Origin: Hyphomicrobiales bacterium | Lineage (GTDB): Bacteria; Pseudomonadota; Alphaproteobacteria; Rhizobiales; Rhizobiaceae | DNA length: 39,361 nt | Reading direction: 5' to 3' | Assembly (NCBI GenBank): GCA_900474095.1 | Contig: UCOA01000043.1 | Coordinates: 1 to 39,361 of the forward strand | Shown: positions 1 through 7,979 of the stretch, piece by piece | Layout of the letters: each line of letters opens with the position of its first letter | How positions within the stretch are numbered: the stretch's first letter is position 1 | Position numbers and translations under genes: made by a program | Notes under the pieces: model-generated | Database searches by the model: none | Seen by the model: the letters and a program-made list of their open reading frames with translations, nothing else | Told to the model about the DNA's origin: nothing

Positions 1-818
1 TCGCCCTTGGCCCAGTCGCCCATGAACTGCACGCCGGCCTTGGCGGTAATCAGCATGGCGGTCGCGTCGTTCCAGTTGCGACCGGCCGCGCCCTCATCGA
101 CATAGCTACGCAGCTTGCCAAGGATTTCGAGGGTCTTTCTGATGCCTTCCACGGAAGCTTCGCTCTCGTCCTTGTCGACATAAATCTTCAGGAAGCCGTC
201 GATCCCGACCTGTGAGAGCAGTATCATGTTGAAGACCTTGGTCTGCTGCCAGGGCTGGCCGCCCCAGGCGACCGGAACGATGCCGGCAGCCTTCAGCTTG
301 TCGAGGCCGGTAAAGAATTCATTCCAGGTCTTGGGCTCCTGCGTGATGCCGGCCTTTTCGAAGGCTTCCTTCGAATAGAACACCCAGCTTTCGCCATGGG
401 CGCCGGTCGGTGCGAGATAGACCTGGCCATCGTAGGAAATGAGGTCGTAGATCGACTTCGGCAGGGCGCCCGTCCATTTGCCGGCGGCGGCCACGTCGTC
501 GATCGGATTGAATAGGCCCTGGCCTACGAAATCGGCGGCCGCAAGTCCGATGACGCCCTGCTTGGCGCCGGGCGGGTCACCGGCGACGATACGGTTCTGG
601 AAGGCGGCGTCGGCCGCGCCGAAACCGGCGATCGAGGAGTCCTTCCAGACGCCGCCGCGCTTCTCGAATTCGCTCTTGATGACGTTGAGCGCCGCCGCTT
701 CGCCTCCCGAAGTCCAGGACGACATGATCTCGATCGTCGGCTTGTCCTCGGCCTCGGCCGGCGCAAGCATGCCAGCAAATACAACGCCGGCAAGAAACAG
801 TTTCATCATGCTTTTCAT
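1..818 (-). CDS. ABC transporter sugar-binding protein (family 1), partial
   Basis: Periplasmic extracellular solute-binding protein of a carbohydrate ABC importer, cut at its C-terminus by the left window edge (about 272 residues visible). The start ATG at 818 follows a clear Shine-Dalgarno (AAGAGGTGG). The first 23 residues (MKSMMKLFLAGVVFAGML, then APAEA) form a Sec signal peptide; the mature protein opens DKPTIEIMSSWTSGGE, the usual beta-strand and W/SGG segment of family 1 sugar binders. Later segments such as FYSKEAFEKAGI followed by PKTWNEF, and QFMGDWAKG at the edge, are typical of the family. The gene lies 56 bp downstream of a TIM-barrel isomerase on the same strand, and both diverge from a LacI repressor, so it is probably the sugar-binding subunit of that regulon, with permease genes beyond the window. 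The substrate cannot be read from sequence. Confidence 0.9.
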   Translation of the reverse strand, partial: MKSMMKLFLAGVVFAGMLAPAEAEDKPTIEIMSSWTSGGEAAALNVIKSEFEKRGGVWKDSSIAGFGAADAAFQNRIVAGDPPGAKQGVIGLAAADFVGQGLFNPIDDVAAAGKWTGALPKSIYDLISYDGQVYLAPTGAHGESWVFYSKEAFEKAGITQEPKTWNEFFTGLDKLKAAGIVPVAWGGQPWQQTKVFNMILLSQVGIDGFLKIYVDKDESEASVEGIRKTLEILGKLRSYVDEGAAGRNWNDATAMLITAKAGVQFMGDWAKG

Positions 819-874
819 TGTTCCACCTCTTGAAAAAATGCCCTCTTTGCGGGGCGTCGTCTTGGGAGTGATTG

Positions 875-1828
875 TCAGCGATAGATTGGCAGGAGCGCCT
901 GCCGGACGAGCGTAAGCCCGTTGGCGATGTCGCGGACCGGATCGGGCGCGGCATCGAGTTCGAGGATCGCCCAGCCTTCGTAGGCTCGGTCGCGCAGCAG
1001 CCGGATCCAGGCCGGCCAGTCGACCCGACCGAGGCCGAAGCCGCAGAAATAGGGCTGATGGCGATCGTGGATATGCTCGTCAATCGCGGTATCGGCCGGC
1101 ATGGGGCCGATCGCATCCTTCCAGTGGGCGATGATCATGCGCTCGTGATGGCGCTCGACGAGCTGAACGGGGTCGGAGCCGGCAACGATGATGTGAGCGG
1201 TGTCAGGGCACATATGCACATAGGCGGGATCGGTGAGCATCATCATCAGGTCCACGTCGCGCGCAGCGGCGAAGATCGAGTGCGCCTCGGTGTGCAACGC
1301 CAGCCGCACGCCCCGGGCATAAAGGATCGCGCCCAGCCGGTTGAGGAAATCGGCAATCACCCTGGCGCGGTCGAAATCGTAAAACTGCACCGGCTGTGCG
1401 CCGAGCGTCTGGCGAAGCGGTGCGCCGATCACCATGATGTCGCTGCCGCAGGCCTTCAGGAAGTCGGCATATCGTTCCGCCTTGTCGATCAGTGCGCGCT
1501 GAGCTTCGGGTTGCGCAAAATCGCCGGCGGCTTCCAGTTCTGCGAAGAAGCCGCTGCACAACGTCAGACCGCGTTTCGTCAGCTCTGCGCCGAAGCCATC
1601 GATGGAACCATAAGTCTTGATCGCGTCCTGCCAGTTGAAGGGCGAGAAGGTCAACTCGACGCCGGTAACGCCGGACGCCTTTACGCTGTCGAGGATCTTG
1701 TCCCAGAAGGCGCGCGGTTGGGCGCGCGCATGCTCCACGATGGCGTCATGGCTGTCGACGCCCCAGAAGCCGGGATGGAAGAACGTCACGAGATCGACAC
1801 CGAAGCGGAGCCTGTCGCCAGTAGTCAT
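875..1828 (-). CDS. Sugar phosphate isomerase/epimerase (xylose isomerase-like TIM barrel)
   Basis: A 317-residue protein of the AP endonuclease 2/xylose isomerase-like TIM-barrel superfamily, cytoplasmic and probably a keto-sugar or inositol-type isomerase/epimerase. Visible metal-site elements are the Glu in LHTEAHS, the Asp/His in CPDTAHI, the His in IIAHWKD and a C-terminal Glu in AILELD, the usual divalent-metal set. I chose the ATG at 1828 (MTTGDRLRFG) because it follows a purine-rich GGGAAAGGGA and begins at the first barrel strand; a longer reading to 1969 adds 47 residues with no family resemblance and runs into the operator region. First gene of the minus-strand sugar operon, upstream of the binding protein. 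Exact substrate unknown. Confidence 0.85.
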   Translation of the reverse strand: MTTGDRLRFGVDLVTFFHPGFWGVDSHDAIVEHARAQPRAFWDKILDSVKASGVTGVELTFSPFNWQDAIKTYGSIDGFGAELTKRGLTLCSGFFAELEAAGDFAQPEAQRALIDKAERYADFLKACGSDIMVIGAPLRQTLGAQPVQFYDFDRARVIADFLNRLGAILYARGVRLALHTEAHSIFAAARDVDLMMMLTDPAYVHMCPDTAHIIVAGSDPVQLVERHHERMIIAHWKDAIGPMPADTAIDEHIHDRHQPYFCGFGLGRVDWPAWIRLLRDRAYEGWAILELDAAPDPVRDIANGLTLVRQALLPIYR

Positions 1829-1918
1829 AGGCTGTCCCTTTCCCGAGGGCACGACCTTTCGTTTGCAGAAGCGGCGCTCTACATCCAATAAGCCATGATG
1901 TTTCAATGCACTAGATTT

Positions 1919-1934
1919 TGGCAATCGTTTGCCA
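1919..1934. promoter_or_regulatory. LacI-type operator O1
   Basis: The 16-base sequence TGGCAATCGTTTGCCA is a palindrome with one mismatched pair, centred on CG as is typical of LacI/GalR-family operators. It lies in the 219-bp gap between the divergent isomerase and lacI-type genes. Its relation to that repressor is inferred from position. Confidence 0.7.
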
Positions 1935-1977
1935 TGACTAGATAATAGCCAAGCCGTTTTTTTACGCAAGCGATTTT

Positions 1978-1993
1978 TGGCAAACGTTTGCTA
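1978..1993. promoter_or_regulatory. LacI-type operator O2
   Basis: TGGCAAACGTTTGCTA contains the perfect 12-base palindrome GCAAACGTTTGC. It shares the CAA-N-CG-N-TTG core with the operator at 1919-1934, with centres 59 bp apart, close to six helical turns, so both could be held on one DNA face by a looping repressor. It ends 54 bp before the repressor start, so autoregulation is likely (inference). Confidence 0.7.
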
Positions 1994-2047
1994 TAAGGCA
2001 TCGGCTGGCCTAGAGTCTCGGCGAAGCATCCGGAGGAAAGAAGAAGC

Positions 2048-3124
2048 GTGAGTAAAAACAAAGACATGCTCGGGGAGGAGCAGTCAGGACCATTGATGGC
2101 AGATGTAGCACGGCTTGCGGGCGTCGCGATTTCCACAGTCAGCCGGGCGCTTGCCAATCCCGGGCGAGTGAACGAGAAGACGCGCGCTAAGATCGACGCG
2201 GCTGCCAAACAACTGGGCTATACCCCGAACGCGCTGGCGCGCGGCCTGCGGGTCGGCAAATCCAATATCATCATGATCGTCCTGCCGGGCTCGCTTTATT
2301 ACGGCGCGTCGCAGGTCATCCCGCAGGTGCTGCAGAGCATCAACAAGTCGCTCATCCAGGACGGCTACAATCTGATGATCGCTAATCTGGGCCGCGACGA
2401 GATTTCCGAGCGGCACATTCTCGACCTTGCCTTCGGCGGCACAGTTCGCGGAGCGATCATTCTATCATCAAAACTACCTGAAGTGGACGGCCGGTCGCTC
2501 GCCACTGCCGGTCTGCCGATCGTCTCCATGTTGCTCGATATGAGCGATGCCGGCTTGCCGAGCGTCGTCACCAATGACCGCGAGGCGGTGCGGGACGTCA
2601 CCGCCGATCTCATCCGCCTTGGTCACAGGCGTTTTTTCTATCTCGCAGGGCCCGAAGGCAACTATCACGACGTGGAGCGTTATGGCGGCGTCGTAGAGGC
2701 GTTGGAAGCGGCAGGATTGTCCGAGGCCGCCGTGGTGCGGTCCGGCGGAAAGCTCGACTATCAGCACGGTTTCGACATAGGGCTCGAAGCTGCGGAAGAT
2801 TTCGCTGCGCTTACTGAGAAACCGACCGCGGTAATCGCGACCAGCGATGACATGGCGATCTCCTTTATGAGCCAGATACAGCAAACGGGCCTGAAAATTC
2901 CCGACGATCTCTCGATCGTTTCCTTCGACGGCTCCCCTGTCTGCGCCTTCTGCTCTCCGCCGCTTTCCACGATCGAGCAGCCGGTGGAGGATATGGGCCA
3001 AGCCGCCGTTGCCCTTCTGCTTGCTGCAATCGGGCAGGCCGCAAAACAATCGGCGGTGTGCAAAGTCATCCGTAGCCGACTCATTCTGCGAGAAAGCATG
3101 GCCGTTCCCAAGAACGGGGCGTAG
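2048..3124 (+). CDS. LacI/GalR-family transcriptional repressor
   Basis: A 358-residue LacI-family regulator. The N-terminal helix-turn-helix and hinge are plain: ADVARLAGVAISTVSRALAN at about residues 18-37, then NALARGLRVGKSN, followed by a periplasmic-binding-protein-like effector domain (IIMIVLPGSLYYGASQVI onward, with the late motif IATSDDMAI). The start is a GTG at 2048 preceded by GGAGG at 2032-2036; the downstream in-frame ATG at 2066 has no such site. It is divergent from the isomerase/sugar-binding operon with two palindromic operators between them, so it most likely represses both directions until a sugar or sugar phosphate binds. Confidence 0.93.
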   Translation: MSKNKDMLGEEQSGPLMADVARLAGVAISTVSRALANPGRVNEKTRAKIDAAAKQLGYTPNALARGLRVGKSNIIMIVLPGSLYYGASQVIPQVLQSINKSLIQDGYNLMIANLGRDEISERHILDLAFGGTVRGAIILSSKLPEVDGRSLATAGLPIVSMLLDMSDAGLPSVVTNDREAVRDVTADLIRLGHRRFFYLAGPEGNYHDVERYGGVVEALEAAGLSEAAVVRSGGKLDYQHGFDIGLEAAEDFAALTEKPTAVIATSDDMAISFMSQIQQTGLKIPDDLSIVSFDGSPVCAFCSPPLSTIEQPVEDMGQAAVALLLAAIGQAAKQSAVCKVIRSRLILRESMAVPKNGA

Positions 3125-3322
3125 GCGCGTACGTGGTCGCTTGCGTTTGCGTGAAACGCCAGCTTGGCTAGTACACGGGCTTTCCCGCAATGGCGGGATC
3201 TCCAGGTCGTTCCCAAAAGCCCAACCGAACGTTTCGCCACTCGCTACGAGCGCCGAGCTATCCCTTCACAGGGTTCATCCATCTCGCTGCACATGATCTG
3301 GATACGATGAAGTCGATCGCCC

Positions 3323-4234
3323 CTAGCGCTCGAAGGGTTCACCGAGCGAGGCGACGCCGTTCAACTTGAGCAGGCGGCGGTCTGCCGAAATAATGCCGAG
3401 CACGATGATTGTAACGAGATAGGGCAGGCTCGAAAGCAGGGGGGAGGGAACGTCCAGTCCGGTCGCCTGGGCGGCAAGCCCCGTCAGGGAGACGGCGCCA
3501 AAGAGACAGGCCCCGAGAAATATCCGGCCGGTCAGCCATGTGCCGAAGACGACGAGTGCGATGGCGATCCAGCCGCGCCCGGCTATCATCCCGTCGGCCC
3601 AGAGCGGTGTGTAGATTACCGACGCATAAGCGCCGGCAAAACCGGCCATCGCCCCGCCGAACGCAATGGCGAGGATGCGGACCAAGATGACCGAATAACC
3701 GATGGCGTGCGCGGCCTTTGGGTTCTCCCCAACAGCCCGGACGACGAGACCGACCTTGGTGTAGGCAAACGTCGCCCAGATGGCGAGAGTGACGGCAAGG
3801 GAAAGCCACGCGACGACGTCCTGAATGAAAAGGCCGCCGACGACCGGGATTTCCGAAAGCCATGGAAAGGCAAACTTTGGAACCCCCTTGACCGTCAGGC
3901 TTTCATAGCTCTTTCCGAAAAGCGCTGACAGACCTTGGCCAAGGATGCCGATCGCAAGACCTGTCGCCACCTGGTTGGCCCGAAATCCGAGCGCGACGAA
4001 GGCGAAAATGAGGGAAAGGACTGCGCCGCCGAGGCCCGCGACGAGAAAACCGAGAAGATGCCCGCCGCCGTGATAGACGATGATGAAGGCGAGCACCGCG
4101 CCGAAAGCCATCAATCCCTCCACGCCGAGATTCAGAACCCCGGCGCGCTCGACCACCAGTTCGCCGAGAGCCGCAAGGAGAAACGGAGTGGCGGCCGCGA
4201 GCATGCCGGAAAGAATGAACTCGATGGCGTTCAT
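3323..4234 (-). CDS. BMP-family ABC importer permease (second subunit), operon B
   Basis: A 303-residue inner-membrane permease of the nucleoside/purine-type ABC family (YufQ/NupC-like, related to RbsC/BPD_transp_2). It is almost wholly hydrophobic, with the characteristic GALGELVVERAGVLNLG-like element near the start (seen as ALGELVVERAGVLNLGVEG, the conserved E-R-x-G-x-x-N-L-G motif) and the coupling segment VVRAVGENPKAAHAIG in the middle. The start ATG at 4234 overlaps the stop of the preceding permease by four bases (ATGA at 4231-4234), indicating translational coupling. Last gene of the minus-strand operon that begins at 11,507. Substrate inferred only from family: nucleosides, purines or related N-heterocycles. 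Confidence 0.92.
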   Translation of the reverse strand: MNAIEFILSGMLAAATPFLLAALGELVVERAGVLNLGVEGLMAFGAVLAFIIVYHGGGHLLGFLVAGLGGAVLSLIFAFVALGFRANQVATGLAIGILGQGLSALFGKSYESLTVKGVPKFAFPWLSEIPVVGGLFIQDVVAWLSLAVTLAIWATFAYTKVGLVVRAVGENPKAAHAIGYSVILVRILAIAFGGAMAGFAGAYASVIYTPLWADGMIAGRGWIAIALVVFGTWLTGRIFLGACLFGAVSLTGLAAQATGLDVPSPLLSSLPYLVTIIVLGIISADRRLLKLNGVASLGEPFER

Positions 4235-5331
4235 GGCCGGCTCCCGTAGGCGGTGCGGCGCCATTCGAGCCGATACCGCACAAAGGTGGCGGCGATGAGG
4301 TAGGCAAGCAGAAGGCTGCCCTGGAACACGCGCACCGCCGCGATCGGCAGGTTTGCCGACACCATCGCATTGTCCCCGCCGATATAGATAACGGACATGA
4401 AGAGGGCGGAGAAGACGATTCCGATCGGGTGCAGGCCACCGAGATAGGCGACGATAATCGCCGCGTAGCCGTAACCGGTCGAAATCGAGCGCTGCAACTG
4501 GCCCAGGGGACCCGCTACCTCGGCCGCACCGGCGAGCCCGGCGGCAAAGCCACCGATGAGGAGCGAAAGCCAGATCGCCCACCCTTCGTTGAAACCGGCA
4601 TAACCGGCAGCGCGCGGCGCGAGCCCGCCGACCTGGAGCTTGTAGCCGATGAAGCTCTTCTGCATGAAGACCCATGCCGCCATCGACAGGGCGAGTGTCA
4701 GGAGCAGTGAGACGTTGACGCGCGTCCCGGATATCAGCATCGGCACCATCGCGTCATACTGGAACATCACGGATTGGGGAAAATTGAAGCCGTTCGGGTC
4801 CTTCCAGGGGCCGAGGAGCAGGTAGTTGAGGAGTTGCGCGGCAACCAGGCTCAGCATCAGGGAAACGAGGATCTCGTTTGCATTGAGCCTGACGCGCCAA
4901 AATGCGGTTATCGAAGCCCATAGGGCGCCGCCTATGGCGCCAAGCAGTAGCATCACGGGCCAGATCCACTGGCCCGTTGCCTGCGGAAACCATACCGGGA
5001 TTGCGGAGGCGAATATCGCACCCAGAATGAACTGGCCCTCGGCCCCGATGTTGAAGACCTTCGCGCGAAAGCCGATTGCCAGGCCCTGTGCGATAAGGAG
5101 GAGAGGGCCTGTCTTCAGCAGTACCTCCGAGAATGACGCCCAGGAGAGGAAGGGCTCGAGAAGCATCGCATGGACGACTGCGACCGGATCGCGACCCATC
5201 AATATGTAGAGCCCGAGGTTGAGAATGGTGGCCACTGCCAGGGCGACGGGAGGCGCAAGCAGGGTTGCGGCAAGCGAGGCGCGTTCCCGGCGGATAAGGG
5301 TGGGAAGAAGAGCGGTGGGCAAAACGCTCAT
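4231..5331 (-). CDS. BMP-family ABC importer permease (first subunit), operon B
   Basis: A 366-residue inner-membrane permease of the YufP/NupB type. A cytoplasmic N-terminus of about 20 residues precedes a first membrane segment (LAATLLAPPVALAVATILNL). Family features include GLAIGFRAKVFNIGAEGQFI, the permease counterpart of the N-x-G-x-E-G element, and the C-terminal GYGYAAIIVAYLGGLHPIGI loop. It overlaps the ATPase gene upstream (ATGA at 5328-5331) and the second permease downstream (4231-4234), so the importer is translated as one coupled unit. Works with the ATPase at 5328-6851 and the binding protein at 6855-7955. Confidence 0.92.
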   Translation of the reverse strand: MSVLPTALLPTLIRRERASLAATLLAPPVALAVATILNLGLYILMGRDPVAVVHAMLLEPFLSWASFSEVLLKTGPLLLIAQGLAIGFRAKVFNIGAEGQFILGAIFASAIPVWFPQATGQWIWPVMLLLGAIGGALWASITAFWRVRLNANEILVSLMLSLVAAQLLNYLLLGPWKDPNGFNFPQSVMFQYDAMVPMLISGTRVNVSLLLTLALSMAAWVFMQKSFIGYKLQVGGLAPRAAGYAGFNEGWAIWLSLLIGGFAAGLAGAAEVAGPLGQLQRSISTGYGYAAIIVAYLGGLHPIGIVFSALFMSVIYIGGDNAMVSANLPIAAVRVFQGSLLLAYLIAATFVRYRLEWRRTAYGSRP

Positions 5332-6851
5332 GCGAGTGCCTTTTCGAGGGAAGAATGTGCGCCGATCATATACCGGCCGATCTCCTCGGGTTGCGTCTCG
5401 CGCGTGGCGAGCGGCGGACTCAGCCTGCCACGGTTAAGCACTTGAATGGTATCGCAGAGTTCGAAAAGCTCCTCGAGCTCCTCGGATATCACCAGGATGG
5501 CCATGCCTTCGTTGCGCAGCGTGATCAGTCGGCTGCGAATGGCGGTTGCAGCGCCGATATCGACGCCCCAGGTCGGCTGCGCCACGAAAAGCAGTTTTGG
5601 CGACAGCATCATCTCGCGTCCCACGATGAACTTCTGCAGGTTGCCGCCGGAGAGCGCGCCTGCCTCCGTATCGGGGCCGGGCGTGCGGACATCGTACTGG
5701 CGGATGCACTCGTTGGTGAACGCCCGCGCGCTTACCCTGTCGATGAGACCATGCCTGAGAAGTTTGAGCGGATGCGCCGTCAGCAGGCTGTTGAGGACGA
5801 GCGACATTTCGGGAACGGCGCCGCGTCCAAGCCGGTCTTCTGGAACGAAGGCAAAGCCAAGCTGCCGTCGGGTAGCGGCATCGAGCATGCCTACGTCCTT
5901 TCCCATCATGTAGATCCGGTCGCGCTGTTCTCGTGGCAGAACCGTCTCGCCGGAGATCAGGGAGGCAAGCTCGTTTTGCCCGTTTCCCGAAATCCCGGCG
6001 ATCCCGAGGATTTCGCCGGCGCGCACCGCAAGGCTGATGTTGGAGAGCGGGACGGCAAAGGGATCGTCGGGCCGATGATCGAGGCCGATGATCTCGAGCC
6101 GCTTTTCACCGCCGGCGTGTGGAAGCGCCGGCATGGGTTCCGGCATGTCGCGGCCGATCATCATGCGGGCAAGCTCATGGGCATCATGGTCGCGCGGGTC
6201 GACATTGCCGGTGACGCGTCCGCCGCGCAGGATCGTCGCGTGATCGCAGATTGCCCGAATTTCCTCCAGCTTGTGGGAGATGAACAGGATGGAAACGCCG
6301 CCATCGCGCAGGCGTCGCAAGGTGTCGAAGAGCCTGTCCACCGCCTGCGGCGGCAGCACGGAAGTTGGTTCGTCAAGGATCAGCAGCTTCGGACTGGTCA
6401 TCAGACATCGGATGATCTCCACCCGCTGCCTCTCGCCGACCGAAAGGGCATGTACATGGACGAGCGGATCGACTTCGAGGCCGAAGTCGCGACCAAGTGT
6501 GCGGATGCGTTCGGCAAGGTCGGCTTTGCCGCCTTTGACGACCAGGCGAATATTTTCTACGACCGTCAGGGTCTCGAAAAGCGAGAAGTGCTGAAAAACC
6601 ATGCTGATCCCCTTGCGCCTTGCTTCCGCGGGGGATGCAAGGCTTAAGGGGTCTCCATCCCAGACGAGGGTTCCGCCGTCCGGTTGCTCGACGCCGTAGA
6701 TCAGCTTCATCAGCGTCGACTTGCCCGCCCCGTTTTCTCCGAGGATCGCATGGATCGACTGCGAGGCCACGTCCAGATCGATACCCTGATTGGCGTGGAT
6801 CTGGCCGTAGCTTTTCGAAATGCCGCGGAGCGACAGGAGCGGGTTGGTCAT
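5328..6851 (-). CDS. BMP-family ABC importer ATPase (double nucleotide-binding domain), operon B
   Basis: A 507-residue tandem ATPase of the YufO/NupA/RbsA type that energises the adjacent permeases. The first half has a canonical Walker A (GENGAGKST, about residue 38), signature LSVGERQRVEI and Walker [12 protein letters not shown]. The second half has a non-canonical P-loop (GISGNGQNELASL), a good signature LSGGNLQKF and a Walker B altered to LLFVAQPTWGVD, the usual asymmetry of this subfamily. The start ATG at 6851 follows the binding protein stop by three bases. The gene ends in an ATGA overlap with the first permease. Confidence 0.94.
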   Translation of the reverse strand: MTNPLLSLRGISKSYGQIHANQGIDLDVASQSIHAILGENGAGKSTLMKLIYGVEQPDGGTLVWDGDPLSLASPAEARRKGISMVFQHFSLFETLTVVENIRLVVKGGKADLAERIRTLGRDFGLEVDPLVHVHALSVGERQRVEIIRCLMTSPKLLILDEPTSVLPPQAVDRLFDTLRRLRDGGVSILFISHKLEEIRAICDHATILRGGRVTGNVDPRDHDAHELARMMIGRDMPEPMPALPHAGGEKRLEIIGLDHRPDDPFAVPLSNISLAVRAGEILGIAGISGNGQNELASLISGETVLPREQRDRIYMMGKDVGMLDAATRRQLGFAFVPEDRLGRGAVPEMSLVLNSLLTAHPLKLLRHGLIDRVSARAFTNECIRQYDVRTPGPDTEAGALSGGNLQKFIVGREMMLSPKLLFVAQPTWGVDIGAATAIRSRLITLRNEGMAILVISEELEELFELCDTIQVLNRGRLSPPLATRETQPEEIGRYMIGAHSSLEKALA

Positions 6852-6854
6852 GGA

Positions 6855-7955
6855 TTACTTCGGCAGCGGCGTGGTAACGCCCTTGACGTGCCAGTCCATC
6901 GCGACGATCTCGCCATCGGCGAGCGCCGTACCGGCTGCCACCCCTTCGCTGCCGTCGGCCTTGATGATCGGCCCGGTGAAGGGCGAGAAGCTGCCGTCGG
7001 CGATCTTGGCCTCGATCTCCTTGATCTTCGTCATCATGTCAGCCGGAATATCCGGGTTCCAGTCCACCACCTCGACAACCTTGTCGGCGACGCCGAGAAA
7101 GGTATTGGCGCCCTTGAACGAGCCGGCGAAATGGGCGTCGACCGACGCTTTGAAGAAGGGCGACCAGTCCGTCGCGACGCAGCCGAGATAGGTTTTCGCG
7201 GCGTATTTCTTCATCGACGAGTTGAGATTGAAGGCGTAGACGCCCGCTTCCTCACAGGCTGCGATAACGGACGGTGTATCCTGCGCATTGGAGAAGATCA
7301 CGTCACAGCCTTGCGCCATCAGAGCCTTGGCGGCTTCCTGCTCCTTGGCCGGGTCGAACCAGGAGTTCACCCAGACGACCGCCACCTCGATTTTTGGGTT
7401 TACCGTTTGGGCGCCCAGCGTGAAGGCGTTGATGGAGGTGATCAGCTCGGGAATGGCGAAGGCGGCTACCGAGCCCAGCTTGCCGGTCTTGGAGAGTGAG
7501 GCGGCTGCCATGCCGAGCAGGTAGGTGCCCTGAAAATACTTGGCTGCGAAGGGCGAGAAGTTCGGAGCCCCCTGGAAGCCCGACGCATGAAGAACAGTCA
7601 CGCTCGGATCGCGGCGAGCGATCTGCAGGGCGCCGTTCTGATATCCGAAGGAGCCGGCGACCAGGAATTTGTTCCCGTCGGCGACCGTTTTGTTCATGAT
7701 GCGATCGGCATCTGGTCCTTCCGCGATGTTCTCGAGCACAGTCACCTTCACCCTGTCGCCGTAAGCGGCCTTGACCGGCTCGAGGCCGGCGGCAAGTGCG
7801 TGGCCCCAACCGACGTCGCCGACCGGCGACGGGATCACGAGGGTGATGCCGAGCGGTTCATCGGCCGCGATAGCGGACTGGCCGCCAAGTGCGCCGGCGA
7901 TGCCAGTGGCGGCAACGCCCTTCATCAGTGTTCTGCGCGTCAGGTTTGTCAGCAT
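6855..7955 (-). CDS. BMP-family substrate-binding protein, operon B
   Basis: A 366-residue periplasmic binding protein of the basic membrane protein (BMP/Med/PnrA) family. The N-terminus MLTNLTRRTLMKGVAATG carries a twin-arginine (RR-x-L-M-K) signal, so export by Tat is expected. The mature domain begins PLGITLVIPSPVGDVGWGHA, with the W-G-x-x-H feature of the fold, and includes the VIFSNAQDTPSVIAACEE segment facing the ligand cleft. A purine-rich AGGGGA precedes the ATG. It sits 24 bp after an amidohydrolase gene and directly before its ATPase and permeases. Family members bind nucleosides or purines; the ligand here is not determined. Paralogous to the binding protein at 17,654-18,784. Confidence 0.92.
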   Translation of the reverse strand: MLTNLTRRTLMKGVAATGIAGALGGQSAIAADEPLGITLVIPSPVGDVGWGHALAAGLEPVKAAYGDRVKVTVLENIAEGPDADRIMNKTVADGNKFLVAGSFGYQNGALQIARRDPSVTVLHASGFQGAPNFSPFAAKYFQGTYLLGMAAASLSKTGKLGSVAAFAIPELITSINAFTLGAQTVNPKIEVAVVWVNSWFDPAKEQEAAKALMAQGCDVIFSNAQDTPSVIAACEEAGVYAFNLNSSMKKYAAKTYLGCVATDWSPFFKASVDAHFAGSFKGANTFLGVADKVVEVVDWNPDIPADMMTKIKEIEAKIADGSFSPFTGPIIKADGSEGVAAGTALADGEIVAMDWHVKGVTTPLPK

Positions 7956-7979
7956 GTTAGTTCCCCTATTTTGGTTGTT

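Noticed and set aside
872-1891. Long plus-strand open frame antisense to the isomerase
   Set aside because: Composition is unlike a folded protein (rich in Arg, Asp, His), and the opposite strand has an isomerase with all its metal ligands.
3184-3197. CCCGC-AATG-GCGGG hairpin after the lacI-type gene as a terminator
   Set aside because: Only a 5-bp stem and no T-run; too weak to call.
5355-6647. Plus-strand open frame of about 430 codons opposite the operon B ATPase
   Set aside because: Artefact of high GC codon bias; the minus strand carries complete Walker and signature motifs.
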